A stretch of DNA of 23,235 nucleotides, taken from contig LSSL01004233.1 of the NCBI GenBank assembly GCA_001953115.1, positions 1 through 23,235 on the forward strand, in the 5' to 3' direction. The stretch comes from Smittium mucronatum. Lineage: Eukaryota; Kickxellomycota; Harpellomycetes; Harpellales; Legeriomycetaceae. The position numbers were made by a program, and so were the translations under genes. The notes beneath the pieces are model-generated. The model ran no database searches and was not told where the DNA came from. It saw nothing but the letters and a program-made list of their open reading frames with translations. This document shows positions 1 through 8,765 of this stretch, piece after piece; within the stretch, counting starts at the first letter, position 1; every line of letters starts with the position of its first letter.

Positions 1-118
1 TAATTATTGGCTAATTGAATAACACTGCAAATCCTAACCATCCAAATGAAAAACCACGACATTACAGTCTAATCTACAACAAACTATATAATATTTCTGA
101 TCTTTAACACATTTTATA

Positions 119-1281
119 TCATCACCACAAAACTCCGCTAATTTTACATTTAGGACACAGAATGACTAGGTATAAGTTTAGAAAGACGGTGTTCTGGCCG
201 ATAATTTTTCGAGATGTTTTTTCATGTATTCAAAGTTGTAGAATATTCCAACTGACAAAAAACTCGACTCTGCAGACTCTCGGTGAACTTCAGCCCATTT
301 TTGTATCCGAACCATTCGAAATGGTTCCCATTGACTATGCAGGACCATTTCCAGATACTGAACTAGGAAATAGATACATTTTAGTAATAAAAGATTTATC
401 GAAGAGGTGGGTAGATGCTTTAGCTTTACCATGTAAATCTGCTGAAATCACTTTCAAAGCGCTATAAAAACGTCTTATAGTTACGCATGACTTTCCAGAG
501 AAAATCCTAAGCGGCAACAGCTCTTTTTTCACCAGTCATACAATGAGGATTTTCCCCTCAAATGTTGAAATCAAACAAGTATTTAGCTCGCCATATCATC
601 CAGAAACTAATGGGATGACAGAAAGATTTAAAAAAACGCTTAACATGATGATAAAAGCTTACTGCACAGAGATCAAGATTATTAGAGTAAATTCATTGAT
701 ATTTTTCTTTTGGCATACCGAACCGAAAAGCACGAAAAACTTGAATTTTCATCATTCAAAACGTAACATGTAAGGGAGGCAAGAGTTTCAGCTGATAACT
801 TGAAGTCGACCAACCAGAGTGTGCCATTAAATATCATTTTTTACGAAAGACTGTTGCAAGCGAGATGATCCCATATTCGAAAAACTATTCCGCACAAAAA
901 TGAACCAGATAAACTGGAAATGTAAATACGATAGCAGTTAGAAGCAGATCTGTGGAATAAAAAATTAGAGATTACGGTCTGTTGAAGAGAGATTCAGATG
1001 AAGGGCTCAATAATGTACTTGCACTAAGTACTAATTGCATAGGACCTTATGTATTAACAAAGAAAATTGGGCGAGTCAGTTACAGAATTGAAAGATTTGA
1101 TAGCGATAGTTACAAAACATAAGTGACCGGGCACATCCTTCTATCAAGTCCATACAACGTCAAAGACACATTGGCATCTGTGAGAGCGGAGAGTAATGTT
1201 ACGAAAGTCAGCAGCCATTATGCCAACATGCAATATGATCCAATTAATTTCCAAAAAAGTCAGCTACCCAATGATCCGTGA
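119..1281 (+). pseudogene. Ty3/gypsy integrase, 3' part of pol (copy A), broken
   Basis: Remnant of a retrotransposon integrase, the enzyme that inserts the cDNA copy into chromosomes. Visible in order: a His-rich HHCC zinc-finger start (HxxxxxH with LHLGHRM near 131-165), FWPxxxxDV, one finger Cys (QSC, followed by RIF where CxxC is expected), the first catalytic Asp in VPIDYAGPFP (about 327-357), a damaged second motif (LSGNSSFFTS, usual Asp absent), and HPETNG..ER with the third acidic residue (about 597-630). The frame has a TAA at 465-467 and is disrupted after 773. The C-terminal GPY motif (GPYVLTKKIG) reappears near 1040-1075. The last readable frame crosses the polypurine tract, enters the LTR and stops at 1279-1281. 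No RT or gag precedes it in the window, so this is the 3' end of an element. Family assignment is secure; function is lost. Confidence 0.85.
1182..1196 (+). other. Polypurine tract of gypsy copy A
   Basis: Purine-rich GAGAGCGGAGAGTAA lies directly before the LTR start TGTTACG, where plus-strand DNA priming would occur. The same arrangement occurs before the other two 3' LTRs in this window (1917-1930 minus, 8391-8405 plus). Confidence 0.7.
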
Positions 1282-1520
1282 TTCCAATGCAATTGGAATT
1301 TTGGACCTTGGTTAATTTAGAGTGCTTAATCTATTGGCTAAATTAACCTTACGTGAATTCAGTATTATCCAAAAACTGAATTACTAGTCTTGAAAGATTA
1401 TATAATTTTCTGTAATTGACTTATTTTTTCATTTATCTTTTATAAATCCCTCTCTGTCTTGCATCATCTCTCTCTTCACTTAGCTTTTATCTTTTTCAAT
1501 AAACTTTATAGATATTTACA
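1197..1520 (+). repeat. 3' LTR of gypsy copy A (TGTTACG family)
   Basis: 324 bp from TGTTACG to TTTACA, a TG...CA repeat immediately 3' of a polypurine tract. It shares the segment CTATTGGCT...TATTATCCAA...AACT with the LTR at 7451-7769, and the CT-rich stretch followed by CAATAAACTTT (AATAAA at 1498-1503, a likely polyadenylation signal) with the solo LTR at 16016-16323. Boundaries are inferred by comparison with the sister copies. Confidence 0.7.
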
Positions 1521-1615
1521 TTTTTATAAAAATACATATCAAAATATCTCGAGATACATATGGTTAAATTAATATTGTCGAATCTGCCTGATTAATAAGC
1601 ACTCGACACCGCAAG

Positions 1616-1916
1616 TGTAAAATATAGTAACTCGTAATACTATTTATCTAAATATACCTAAACAAAAAGTGAGATAAGTAAAAAAGAGCCAGATGTAAAA
1701 GATATTTCATAAATAAACTGTTTATACTAAAATATAACTAGTACTTAATATTTGGTTGTTTTTATATTGCTTATTGATGAAATGAAGTAAGGTCATTTCA
1801 TACAACAGATTACTCAGACGCAATTAATCCAAGATATACTCTTCTGATAGCAGTAAATCAATGCTAACCATTGGTTTAACTTTTATGATGATTACTGACT
1901 TTCTATTGGCGTAACA
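1616..1916 (-). repeat. 3' LTR of the minus-strand gypsy element
   Basis: On the minus strand it starts TGTTACGCCAATAGAAAGTC (from 1916), matching the TGTTAYGCCAATCAG start of the LTRs at 7769 and 16016, and ends CA at 1616. Read on the plus strand, the block with AGTAAAAAAGAG and TTTATACTAAA aligns with AGTAAAAAAAAGAG and TTTATACTAAA in the partner LTR at 7451-7769. The two LTRs are clearly diverged, so the insertion is old. Confidence 0.75.
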
Positions 1917-2990
1917 TTATCCTCCTTCTCCATGGAAGGGTCTTCCTCATCTCTTTTATAGTATGGCTTGAGTCTGTTGATATGCGCAATGTTCCTTTTC
2001 CGATAGCCATATTCATCGTCTATTTCCACAAGTTATCCGACTCATTCTTTTCGTATGAATCGTATGGTCCTGTGCATGCTGAGCTGAGCTCCATAGTACT
2101 GTTGAGTCCACCTGCGTTTGACGCTTCAAAAAAACGTAGTCTCCGGTCACATATGTTTTTGCTCTGTGACTGACGTTGTATCGGCTTTGCATAGCTATTT
2201 TGGATATTTCGTTATTGATTTTGATCATGGTTCATATTGGCTGAAGTTTGGCTTGTAATAATCGTCCGTAGTTGAGAATATTCAAGGGGGTGTTTGGATT
2301 GCTTAGTGTTAGAAAATTTGCTGGAAGTCATGTTTGAAGTCTGTATAACGCCCCAAAGAGCAAGATTAACAGGACTGCATGCTTCGCAGCCCGGTATGCG
2401 AGAACGTGAATTTTCAATACTTGTCCCAATCACATTAATAATCTGTGCAGTAGGCCTTTATCATTGACTTGAGTGTTCTGTTAAACCAATCAGCCATTCC
2501 TTTCTTTTCAGGGTGGTATAGAGAGCTGAACGACTGCTTGATTTAATATTTGTAGCAGAAAATTTGCATTTATTGCGAGATAAAGGATGATCTGTTGTCG
2601 CTTAGAACCTTTGCTGGGCAATCATGAGGAAAAATAAATCGTTTTTTCAAAGAGCCGATTTTTTTTGTCAGCAGAAGTCGATGGGAGAGCCATATCATAT
2701 ACCCAATTCTTTAATTAGTCTGTTGTAACCATAATGTAGCGGTTACATTGCTCAGTCTATGGAAAAGGACCTGCATGATCAATTGAGACCACTTCGAACG
2801 GCTCATAGACAAATATCGGATGAAGATCGATAGGAGTTTGAAGGGTAGAATGTTTTGTTAGCTGAAAGATTTGACAGGATTGGATGTAGCCAAATACATC
2901 CCGTGCCATTCCAGTCCAAAAGAAGTTAGCTCTGATTTTTCCCAATATTCTTATTTGCCCAAGATGGGACATCATCGGCGTATCGTGGTG
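1892..2990 (-). pseudogene. Gypsy integrase of the minus-strand element, broken
   Basis: Integrase remnant at the 3' end of pol. Near 2975-2757 it shows MMSHLG (finger His), FFWTGMARDVFGYIQSC then QIF (Cys missing), and the catalytic-core start SIDHAGPFP with its Asp. Downstream the core is peppered with stops. The C-terminal part is readable again at 2228-2013, with a YVTGDYVFLK stretch typical of the region after the core. The final frame ends RDEEDPSMEKED, then NVTPIESQ and a TAA at 1892-1894, so the last codons lie inside the 3' LTR. The finger region resembles that of copy A closely enough to place both in one family. Confidence 0.82.
1917..1930 (-). other. Polypurine tract of the minus-strand gypsy element
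   Basis: Minus-strand GAGAAGGAGGATAA abuts the LTR start TGTTACG at 1916. Position and composition match the tracts of the two plus-strand copies. Confidence 0.7.
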
Positions 2991-3203
2991 TTAATAAATT
3001 ACGGCTTTCACAAGCGAATCAGAAATGTAAAGCCGCAACTTTTTAGGATTTGAGTGGTTTTAGAGAAGTTTGTCTTTGATGCAGTATGATTTGGATTGAA
3101 CTGAAATGTGCTTTGGTAAAGAACTGGCTTATTTAGATATTCGAGTATCATTTTGCACTTTGTTTATTTGCTTCATTTTGCTGAAACTAGTTGAAGAAAT
3201 CTT

Positions 3204-3985
3204 TTATTCTGAAAAATCAATAGAGTAATCATCTGGAATCGTATCGGTTGTGTATTCAGATTCAATCTACTCGCTAGAATCAGAGATACCTGAATCGTAT
3301 TCTCCATTGTTATTTGAGTATCTGAAGTTTTCGGCTAGTATATCTTGCTTGTCTGGGAGTAGTATTTTTGGCGTTGGCGGGCCCTGGCTTCTCGTAATCA
3401 ACAGTTGTATTTTGTATTTTGGTTCATTATCTTCGGCAAAGTAGAAGCTAAGAGCAAAAGTTAGCCCTTTTTCAAACCCTATATATGCTTAATTTCAAAG
3501 TCGTAGGCTTGTAGCGCTGAGTCCCATCTGGAATTTCAGCCTCTGGGATCTTCGTTGTTGAGAGCTGTTATAGGTTCCAGATGGTCTACATGTAATTCAG
3601 TACAAGTTCCATGAATGTAGCGGTGGAATTTGCTGAACCTATACATCACGTTAATGACTTTTTGTCACTGGCGCAGAAGTTTTGCTCGGCTGCAGCAGTT
3701 TTCGGCTGGCATATGCTATTGGGAGAACCTAATTTTCGGATTGCTTTTGATGCAGTGAAGTATCTATGTACATAATATATGATTTTGACGTGCCTGGGTG
3801 AGCAAGGATGGGTACAGAAGTCATGGCAAAATTGGACTTTTGAAAGAATGTATCACAGTTTGTATCCCAGTTGAACTCATTTTCTTTTTGCAGTAGAGTG
3901 TACAAAGGTGCAGCAAGCTCAGTAAAATTGTCAATACAAGAGCGACAGATGTCGTGCCGATGAGGCCCGCGCTGGGGCCACATTG
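3204..3985 (-). pseudogene. Gypsy RNase H and acidic tether, broken
   Basis: Continuation of pol after RT. The connection region reads IDNFTELAAPLYTLLQKE then FNW, the usual gypsy NF...PL..LL....F.W pattern. Next comes SVPILAHPG and the start of RNase H, YIMYIDTS, whose Asp is the first catalytic residue. The tail of RNase H (about 3480-3560) keeps RW..ALQAYDFEIKHI, matching the RW...LQ.YDFEI.HI pattern. It is followed by a Ser/Asp/Glu-rich linker ending in a stop at 3204-3206. Frameshifts separate these blocks. The stretch 2991-3203 is the degenerate link to integrase and shows no motif. Confidence 0.78.
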
Positions 3986-4019
3986 CTCTCTAGTTACCGG
4001 AATGTTTCCATTGCGGAAA

Positions 4020-4229
4020 CTATCCCATCAAGAGTAGGATAATTTTACCCGAATGCTGGTAGTTTCGTTTAATATTAGTAATACGCTTAGTTATACTAGC
4101 TAACTCTGGGTGTACGGAAAATGTCGTTTCCCCTGGTCTAACCGCTTCGACGATATCAATGAAGCATCGTTGATATTCTTCCTCCTTGAAGTTATCACAT
4201 ATCTTCGGTAATTTACTTGATAATTTCAC
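4020..4229 (-). CDS. 69-codon ORF of unknown identity in the inserted segment
   Basis: Open frame of 69 codons on the minus strand, starting MKLSSKLPKICDNF and ending KIILLLMG. It is charged and has no motif I recognise. It sits between the RT and RNase H parts of the dead gypsy element, in DNA that does not belong to pol. Its base composition is closer to the retroelement coding parts than to the AT-rich background, so it may be a piece of another element's gag or pol spacer. It may also be a chance ORF. Confidence 0.2.
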   Translation of the reverse strand: MKLSSKLPKICDNFKEEEYQRCFIDIVEAVRPGETTFSVHPELASITKRITNIKRNYQHSGKIILLLMG

Positions 4230-4341
4230 TAAAAATTAGACCTCGAATGTGCTTACAAAAAGGGCGGCGTAGTATAATGTATTTGATTATTTTTAATATA
4301 ATCTCTAATTAATTTAACTTAATACATATAAAACAAAACAA

Positions 4342-4367
4342 CTTAGATAGGACGTCTCCTATCTGAG
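4342..4367. other. 11-bp hairpin
   Basis: CTTAGATAGGA / TCCTATCTGAG form an 11-bp stem with one G-T pair around the loop CGTC. No T-run follows on either side that would suggest a terminator. Confidence 0.55.
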
Positions 4368-4413
4368 TTTGATTAATTTCTCTTGAGTTTCTAGTTTTTT
4401 ATTATAGATTTTA

Positions 4414-4475
4414 GCCTAAATATTGAAAATATAATAGGCTAGTAAAATGTCTAAAATAATATATCATATTTAGGC
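4414..4475. repeat. Short inverted repeat GCCTAAATAT ... ATATTTAGGC
   Basis: Perfect 10-bp inverted repeat (4414-4423 and 4466-4475) around an AT-rich loop. Inside it, TAGCCTA is also mirrored by TAGGCTA near 4435-4442. Confidence 0.55.
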
Positions 4476-4493
4476 AGAAGAATATATTCTTCT
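4476..4493. repeat. Perfect 18-bp palindrome AGAAGAATATATTCTTCT
   Basis: Perfect dyad directly after the preceding inverted repeat and about 20 bp beyond the 3' end of the tRNA-like sequence (minus strand). Confidence 0.6.
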
Positions 4494-4513
4494 AGAAAGT
4501 CCGCGGGTTTAAC

Positions 4514-4584
4514 GACCTTAATGAGGATTTGAACCCCATATTTAAAAAATATCGTAGTAAAGTAATAATAACCATGTTTAAGGT
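4514..4584 (-). tRNA. tRNA-like sequence (probably a pseudo-tRNA)
   Basis: On the minus strand a 71-nt stretch starts ACCTTAA and ends TTAAGGT plus one base, giving a perfect 7-bp acceptor-like stem. Just inside the 3' half is TGGGG-TTCAAAT-CCTCA, a T-arm with canonical loop and one G-T pair. It contains GGTTCAAATCC, which fits the Pol III B box. A weak A-box-like TGGTTA lies near the 5' end. Against a working gene: the ATAT/ATAT anticodon-like stem runs into the T-arm with no variable loop, and there is no proper D-arm. A decayed tRNA or tRNA-derived SINE head is likeliest. If the central loop is an anticodon loop it reads TTTTTAA, which would be Lys(TTT), but this is weak. Confidence 0.35.
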
Positions 4585-4689
4585 GAATTGGCGGTAATAC
4601 ATCACTGTATCCCTTTTTACTTAACTTCTGTTAATCGTAGAACCTGTTCATTTTTACCCACTTGCTTAAGGCGATATCACGACACAGAG

Positions 4690-5550
4690 CGATTTATTCC
4701 AAAGAAGCGGCCGATCTTTGGAATTTATGTTGGTCGAAGAAAGTCTTTGACAGCTGCTATTTTGTTGTTGGCAATTTCTTGTCCATGCTCGCTGACTGTG
4801 AAGTCCAATATGTCAACCTTTGACACGGCAAAGATACTTTTATTTTGGTTTAGCTTGAACACTTTATCGTCCAAATTTTGCAGAACTGTGAGTAGGATAC
4901 CACTGTGCTCGCTACGTGTTTTTGAAAACACCAAGATGTCATCGGCAAAAGCGGCGTAATATTCAGAATCGGTGCATTCCTTCAAAGCCCTTTCGATACA
5001 TCTTTGGAGCGTTGCTGGGGATTTCGATATGCCCTATGGCATTACCAAGAGATCGTGGTGTCCGTCTGGCGTCAAAAAGGCTGAGGCATGGACTGAATCA
5101 GAGTGCAGAGATATTTAATGAAATGCTTTAAAGACATCGAAGTTTGAGTATATTCGAAAGCCAAACAGCTGATTGAGAATAATATCAATTCTCGGCAGGA
5201 GATACTTGTCACAAACGGTTATTTTGCTGAGCGATCGCAATATGCCGACCACTCAAGGCGTTCCATCGACTTTATGGACAATCAGCGGGTTGGCTATATA
5301 TGGCTATGTAGATTGCCGTGCATATCCCGCTTGGTACAGTTTTTTCATGTGTTATCGAAGGACTCGTGTTTCTTCAGGCGAGTATCGTCGCATTCGTGTG
5401 TGCACTGGCTGATCGGTTTTAAGTCTTAGTCAGTGAGGAAAGTCAATTTTGATGATCGCCGTAGTTGGATCAAAAAGGCTTGAGAAATCCCGCAAAAACG
5501 CATAAATGATATATTCGGCTTTGGGAAGACAATCGACAGCCGACACAGCA
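4690..5550 (-). pseudogene. Gypsy reverse transcriptase, broken
   Basis: Reverse transcriptase of the minus-strand element, which copies the RNA genome into DNA. Seen in order on the minus strand: MKKLYQAGYA (the ...LL..GiI region), ANPLIVHKVDGTP, LPRIDIILNQLFG, then NFDVFKAFH with the first catalytic Asp (codon at 5136-5138). MP.GISKSPATLQRCIERAL follows with a stop at the usual Phe, then FADDILVFS, the YxDD box with both Asp (4938-4943). FKLNQNKS and FLRPT, then FFGI near the thumb, end the readable part. At least five in-frame stops are spread over the domain. The longest open piece is 4985-4725. Confidence 0.9.
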
Positions 5551-5757
5551 AGAACTAGAAGCGCCTACTCCGTGACTTTTAGGCCGCTGGGCATCATTTT
5601 GAAAATGTCAGTTTTATTACGCTTTAAGAGTCGAATATTCAATGCTGTTGGGTAGTCGCTGGCTTTCATTGCGATATTGAATTTAGCACAATGAATTATG
5701 TCTTATGGCTGCGAATTCATGAGTCGAAAGGAGGTGAGAACACAATGTTTCCAAAGT

Positions 5758-5935
5758 TTAAATCGGCTGCTTTTTAAGGGTTTTCGAAGCTGAATTGTTC
5801 CCCAGTTGTAGTTTCAAAGGTTTACAAGCTGTATTTGGCAGCTTCAATCGCTTTGCAGCGTCTGATTTCAATGATGTGATTTGTTACCCAGTGTCAAGCA
5901 GAATGGAAAAAATAATTTTTTTATTGTAGCGTATA
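5758..5935 (-). pseudogene. Gypsy aspartic protease, broken
   Basis: Short protease domain between gag and RT. The active-site motif ILLDTG is present (GAC-ACT-GGG at 5895-5887) but is followed at once by a TAA (5886-5884), where the family has a small residue. After the stop comes QITSLKSDAAKRLKLP, the usual helix after DTG, then KPLKLQLGNNSA, ending at a stop at 5760-5758. Minus-strand gap 5551-5757 is the degenerate link to RT. Gap 5936-6420 is the gag-protease link, where I see no reliable zinc knuckle. Confidence 0.72.
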
Positions 5936-6420
5936 TCTTGAATCAGATATTCTCGTGCAAATGTAGATTTATCGTCATCAAAGGCGTGGCAGTCAGTTTC
6001 TTGGCTGGTAGATCGTAGAATGGTAGACGTGAGGAGAATAGTGCAGCCGGCGGATCATAATCGTTGATTATCTTAATTTAGGTATATAAGGGAAAGGAAA
6101 AAGACACGGATTTAATTGATTTATCGGGTGGATTTGGAATCTTTAAATGGTTTCGTAACATATAGTTGCTCTCAGCCTTTATACTTAGTCACTTCCAGTT
6201 TTTTGTTCATTGATGCTGCCAGTAGGCTCAACGGCGTTAAAACATCGATAGTTTTTGTTTCGACGTGGCCACATTCTTCTAAATCGTCCTTTCTTTTTTT
6301 AGGTAAATCAGATTGAGTTCTTCACATATTCGTCAAACTGGGTTCTATTGATGGTTTTATCCCTTGGGCTGTGAGGGGACGTGTTGCTCTGTCAAAGCCC
6401 GCCAGGCGAACGTATAAGAA

Positions 6421-7345
6421 TTAAAGAAAATGAAGAAGATTGAGAGAATTTTGTTTGGCTTCGAGTTGTGGATGAGATACTATCAAAATACATGGCTTTG
6501 TTGTTTTTTTGCTGGCTTGGAGCGGGGAAATGCTGGATGTCTTTGACTGCATTTCTTGGAACTGAAGGCGGAGTCGTTGCTTGAAGGAAGAAAAGGATTC
6601 GCCTCTGACCTCTGGGAGGTAAATATGAATTTTTGAGACGATTTGCATACGGATCATTGAAACAGCTGGGTTGTTGTCACTCTTGAATATCAACTGGATT
6701 TCTGTCGAATTCTTTGAATAAAGGCGCTTAATTCTGAACATGCAGCCAGTTTCATTGAGGCAACGGTAGTTATAGCGTTTGAAATGGAATTTATTCCTCC
6801 ATATTGACGGAGAAAGCGTCTTTGAGTTTAGGCCAGGTGGCAGTGCTGGGATCTGGTTCTGCATTGTACCAACTGTGCGCTTCCTCCTTAAGCAAGTCAT
6901 CAACCAAAATGGGTAGTTTGAAGTCAGTAATCTGAGTTTAGTTAACAAAAAGGAAATTAATCAGCTGATTCAACCAGAGAATTCAACAGTCAACCCATTA
7001 ATTTCAGGAATCTTTGGAATGTAGGGTGTGGAACAATTGTGTGTATTTGAAGAAGCACGGGGCTTTGTTGCTTTTTCTGCCTGTCGTCGATAAAAGTCGG
7101 CTTCGCGGAGTGCAAAATCCTTTTCGCGGGAGACGATTTGCAACTTCTCTTCTTGGTAGTGCACGTAGAAGTCTTACAGGGCCCTGAAATCGGTGTCGAG
7201 TTATTTTTTGAGCGCTGCAATATCCACGTTATGTCATTTGAATTTCTTATTCAAAGAGTCATTCTCGGAAACCAGCTGGTTGTACTGGCTCTCGGCAGTC
7301 GCAAGTTTTTTCTGCAGTTCTTCGCTTTCAATATGGGCCTAGATT
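6421..7345 (-). pseudogene. Gypsy gag with N-terminal coiled coil, broken
   Basis: Structural protein remnant. The 5' part on the minus strand is rich in Glu, Gln, Lys and Leu (IESEELQKKLATAESQYNQL, then VSEND), a probable coiled coil. Then comes READFYRRQAEKATKPRA, a linker IPKIPEINGLTVEFSG that leads into the capsid domain in many gypsy elements, and capsid-like EEAHSWYNAEPDPSTATWPK followed by LKDAF. At least three stops occur before 6970, and the frame changes afterwards. The 175-codon open stretch 6948-6421 is probably partly out of frame at its start and real towards EVRGESFSSFKQRLRLQFQE. Confidence 0.65.
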
Positions 7346-7438
7346 AACTGAGTTCAGCATCAAAGATTATGCCAACCGAAACTTAAACAGGTAAGTCAGA
7401 CATATTAAAATAAAATAATAATAATAAGTCATAAAAAT

Positions 7439-7450
7439 GTTATCCACCAA
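7439..7450 (-). other. Primer binding site TTGGTGGATAAC
   Basis: Directly after the 5' LTR end (...TTAACA at 7451) the minus strand reads T then TGGTGGATAAC. A PBS beginning TGG pairs with the CCA end of the primer tRNA. This one would need a tRNA ending GTTATCCACCA. I cannot name the tRNA from sequence alone. Confidence 0.6.
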
Positions 7451-7769
7451 TGTTAAGAAAATAAGACCCTGAATATATTTATTAAGGAATATTAGTCAAA
7501 AACTAAGCTCAGTAAAAAAAAGAGAGAGAGCTATCTAAGAAAAACTAGTTATTTATACTAAATTAATCATCTTGTGTATTTCCATGTTTGAGTTATTGGA
7601 TAATATTAAAATTATGTAGCCATTTCAGCCAATAGAATTCCTACGCTTCTGTATCAAATGAATTACTTAGACAATATAACTGATAGTTGTGTCATTGGAA
7701 GGATGCTGGTTTAGTATTTTCATTGTTAGTATCAATAATTCCGACCCCTGGCTACTGATTGGCATAACA
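7451..7769 (-). repeat. 5' LTR of the minus-strand gypsy element
   Basis: 319 bp from TGTTATGCCAATCAGTAGCC (start at 7769) to TTAACA (end at 7451), a TG...CA repeat followed by the PBS. It matches the solo LTR start TGTTACGCCAATCAGAAGCC (16016) at 18 of 20 positions. It contains a CT-rich block followed by AATAAATAT, the likely polyadenylation signal. From its first base it keeps an open frame of about 32 codons in the phase used by integrase. Confidence 0.82.
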
Positions 7770-7772
7770 GTA

Positions 7773-8472
7773 TGGCATCAAGCAAGTATTTTTATAATCA
7801 TACCACCCAAAAACAAATAGGACGACAGAAAGATTACATAAAACATTTAAGATGATGAATAAAGCCTACTGTACATAAAATACATTTGAATGAGATAAGC
7901 ACATTGAAATGCACCTCTTAACCCACCACGCAGCAAAACACGAAGCTCTTGGTGTCTCTTCTTTTAAAGCTCTATACGGAAGAGAACCACGACTGCTAGC
8001 TGAAAAACTCAATCCGAAAAATCCAAATCTTCCTCTTTCGTTCTTGCTTACAAACGACCACTCAAGGCTAGGCTAGCACCAATTTGAGCAACCATCAAGC
8101 ACAAAAATATTATAGCGAAAAGAGAGATGGGACAAAAATACAAAACCAGAGACAGAGCTGTAATCTACGATATCGGTGAATACGTCCTGCTCAAACTTAA
8201 AAAAGTCGAAGGACTAAAAAAACTCATCGGGACTCAGTAATGCATACATAGAGCCATATCCCATGTCAAAGGAAATTGGAAAGTTAGTTATTGAATCGAG
8301 CGAACAGACGAGGATGATATCGAAAAAAAAAATGACAGCACACATTCGCCGACTCCGTCCATACAACATTTATTCATCAGCTAAACACATGAGAGGGAAG
8401 AGCAATGTTACAACAATCAGAATTCGAGAGTTCAGGAAGTTGAGTGATACTTCCTTGGCTTTGGCTGGTTGA
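7773..8472 (+). pseudogene. Gypsy integrase C-terminal half (copy B), broken
   Basis: It begins abruptly, three bases past the neighbouring LTR, with GIKQVF, then a stop, then SYHPKTN..TERLHKTFKMM, covering the third acidic residue of the core. KHEALGVSSFKALYGREPR follows, as expected after the core, then a frame with DIGEYVLLKLKK. From 8263 the GPY-like C terminus runs PMSKEIGKLVIESS to HIRRLRPYNIYS. This last frame stays open through the polypurine tract and 66 nt into the LTR, stopping at 8470-8472. The 5' half is missing. The left edge coincides with the insertion point of the minus-strand element. Confidence 0.83.
8391..8405 (+). other. Polypurine tract of gypsy copy B
   Basis: GAGAGGGAAGAGCAA immediately precedes the LTR start TGTTACAACAATCAG. 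It is near identical in layout to the tract of copy A. Confidence 0.7.
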
Positions 8473-8703
8473 CTATAATGTATGTTAATTGAATTTGTTC
8501 TCATCATTGGTTAAATTGACATAATGAAGGTACTAACTAGCCAATGGTATTTTATCAGTCTTTTATTAGCATTTTAAGCAGTTTTTATAAATAGAAATTT
8601 TCCAGTATAAAATAGGTGAATAGGGTGCAAACTCTGGGGATTTTTCTCTTTAATACTTAGCCTAATTTCATATATATACTATCAATCTATAAAACTCTAC
8701 ACA
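8406..8703 (+). repeat. 3' LTR of gypsy copy B
   Basis: 298 bp from TGTTACAACAATCAGAATTC to CTCTACACA, so TG...CA. Shared with sister LTRs are the start, an ATTGGTTAAATTGAC block and a TCTCTTTAATACTTAGCC stretch near the 3' end. The exact 3' end is inferred. Confidence 0.62.
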
Positions 8704-8765
8704 ATTTTTGAGATTTGACAAAAGAATATAAATTTTTATGATGAAATAAATTAAAAACCGTTTTG

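Larger units (their letters stand above)
1616..7769 (-). mobile_element. Near-full-length, dead Ty3/gypsy LTR retrotransposon
   Basis: On the minus strand the order is 5' LTR (7769-7451), primer binding site, gag, protease, reverse transcriptase, RNase H, integrase, polypurine tract, 3' LTR (1916-1616). This is the gypsy order, with integrase last. All coding parts carry stops and frame changes. About 0.7 kb between RT and RNase H (roughly 3986-4690) does not fit the pol sequence and looks inserted. No matching target-site duplication is seen: GCAAG lies left of 1616 and GTATG right of 7769. That suggests recombination or deletion at one end, supported by the flanks being two different plus-strand copies of the same family. 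Confidence 0.85.

Noticed and set aside
7138..7347. 69-codon plus-strand ORF
   Set aside because: Antisense shadow of the gag coiled-coil region on the minus strand. The plus-strand ORFs at 4588-4959, 4916-5131 and 5173-5412 are likewise shadows of the RT.
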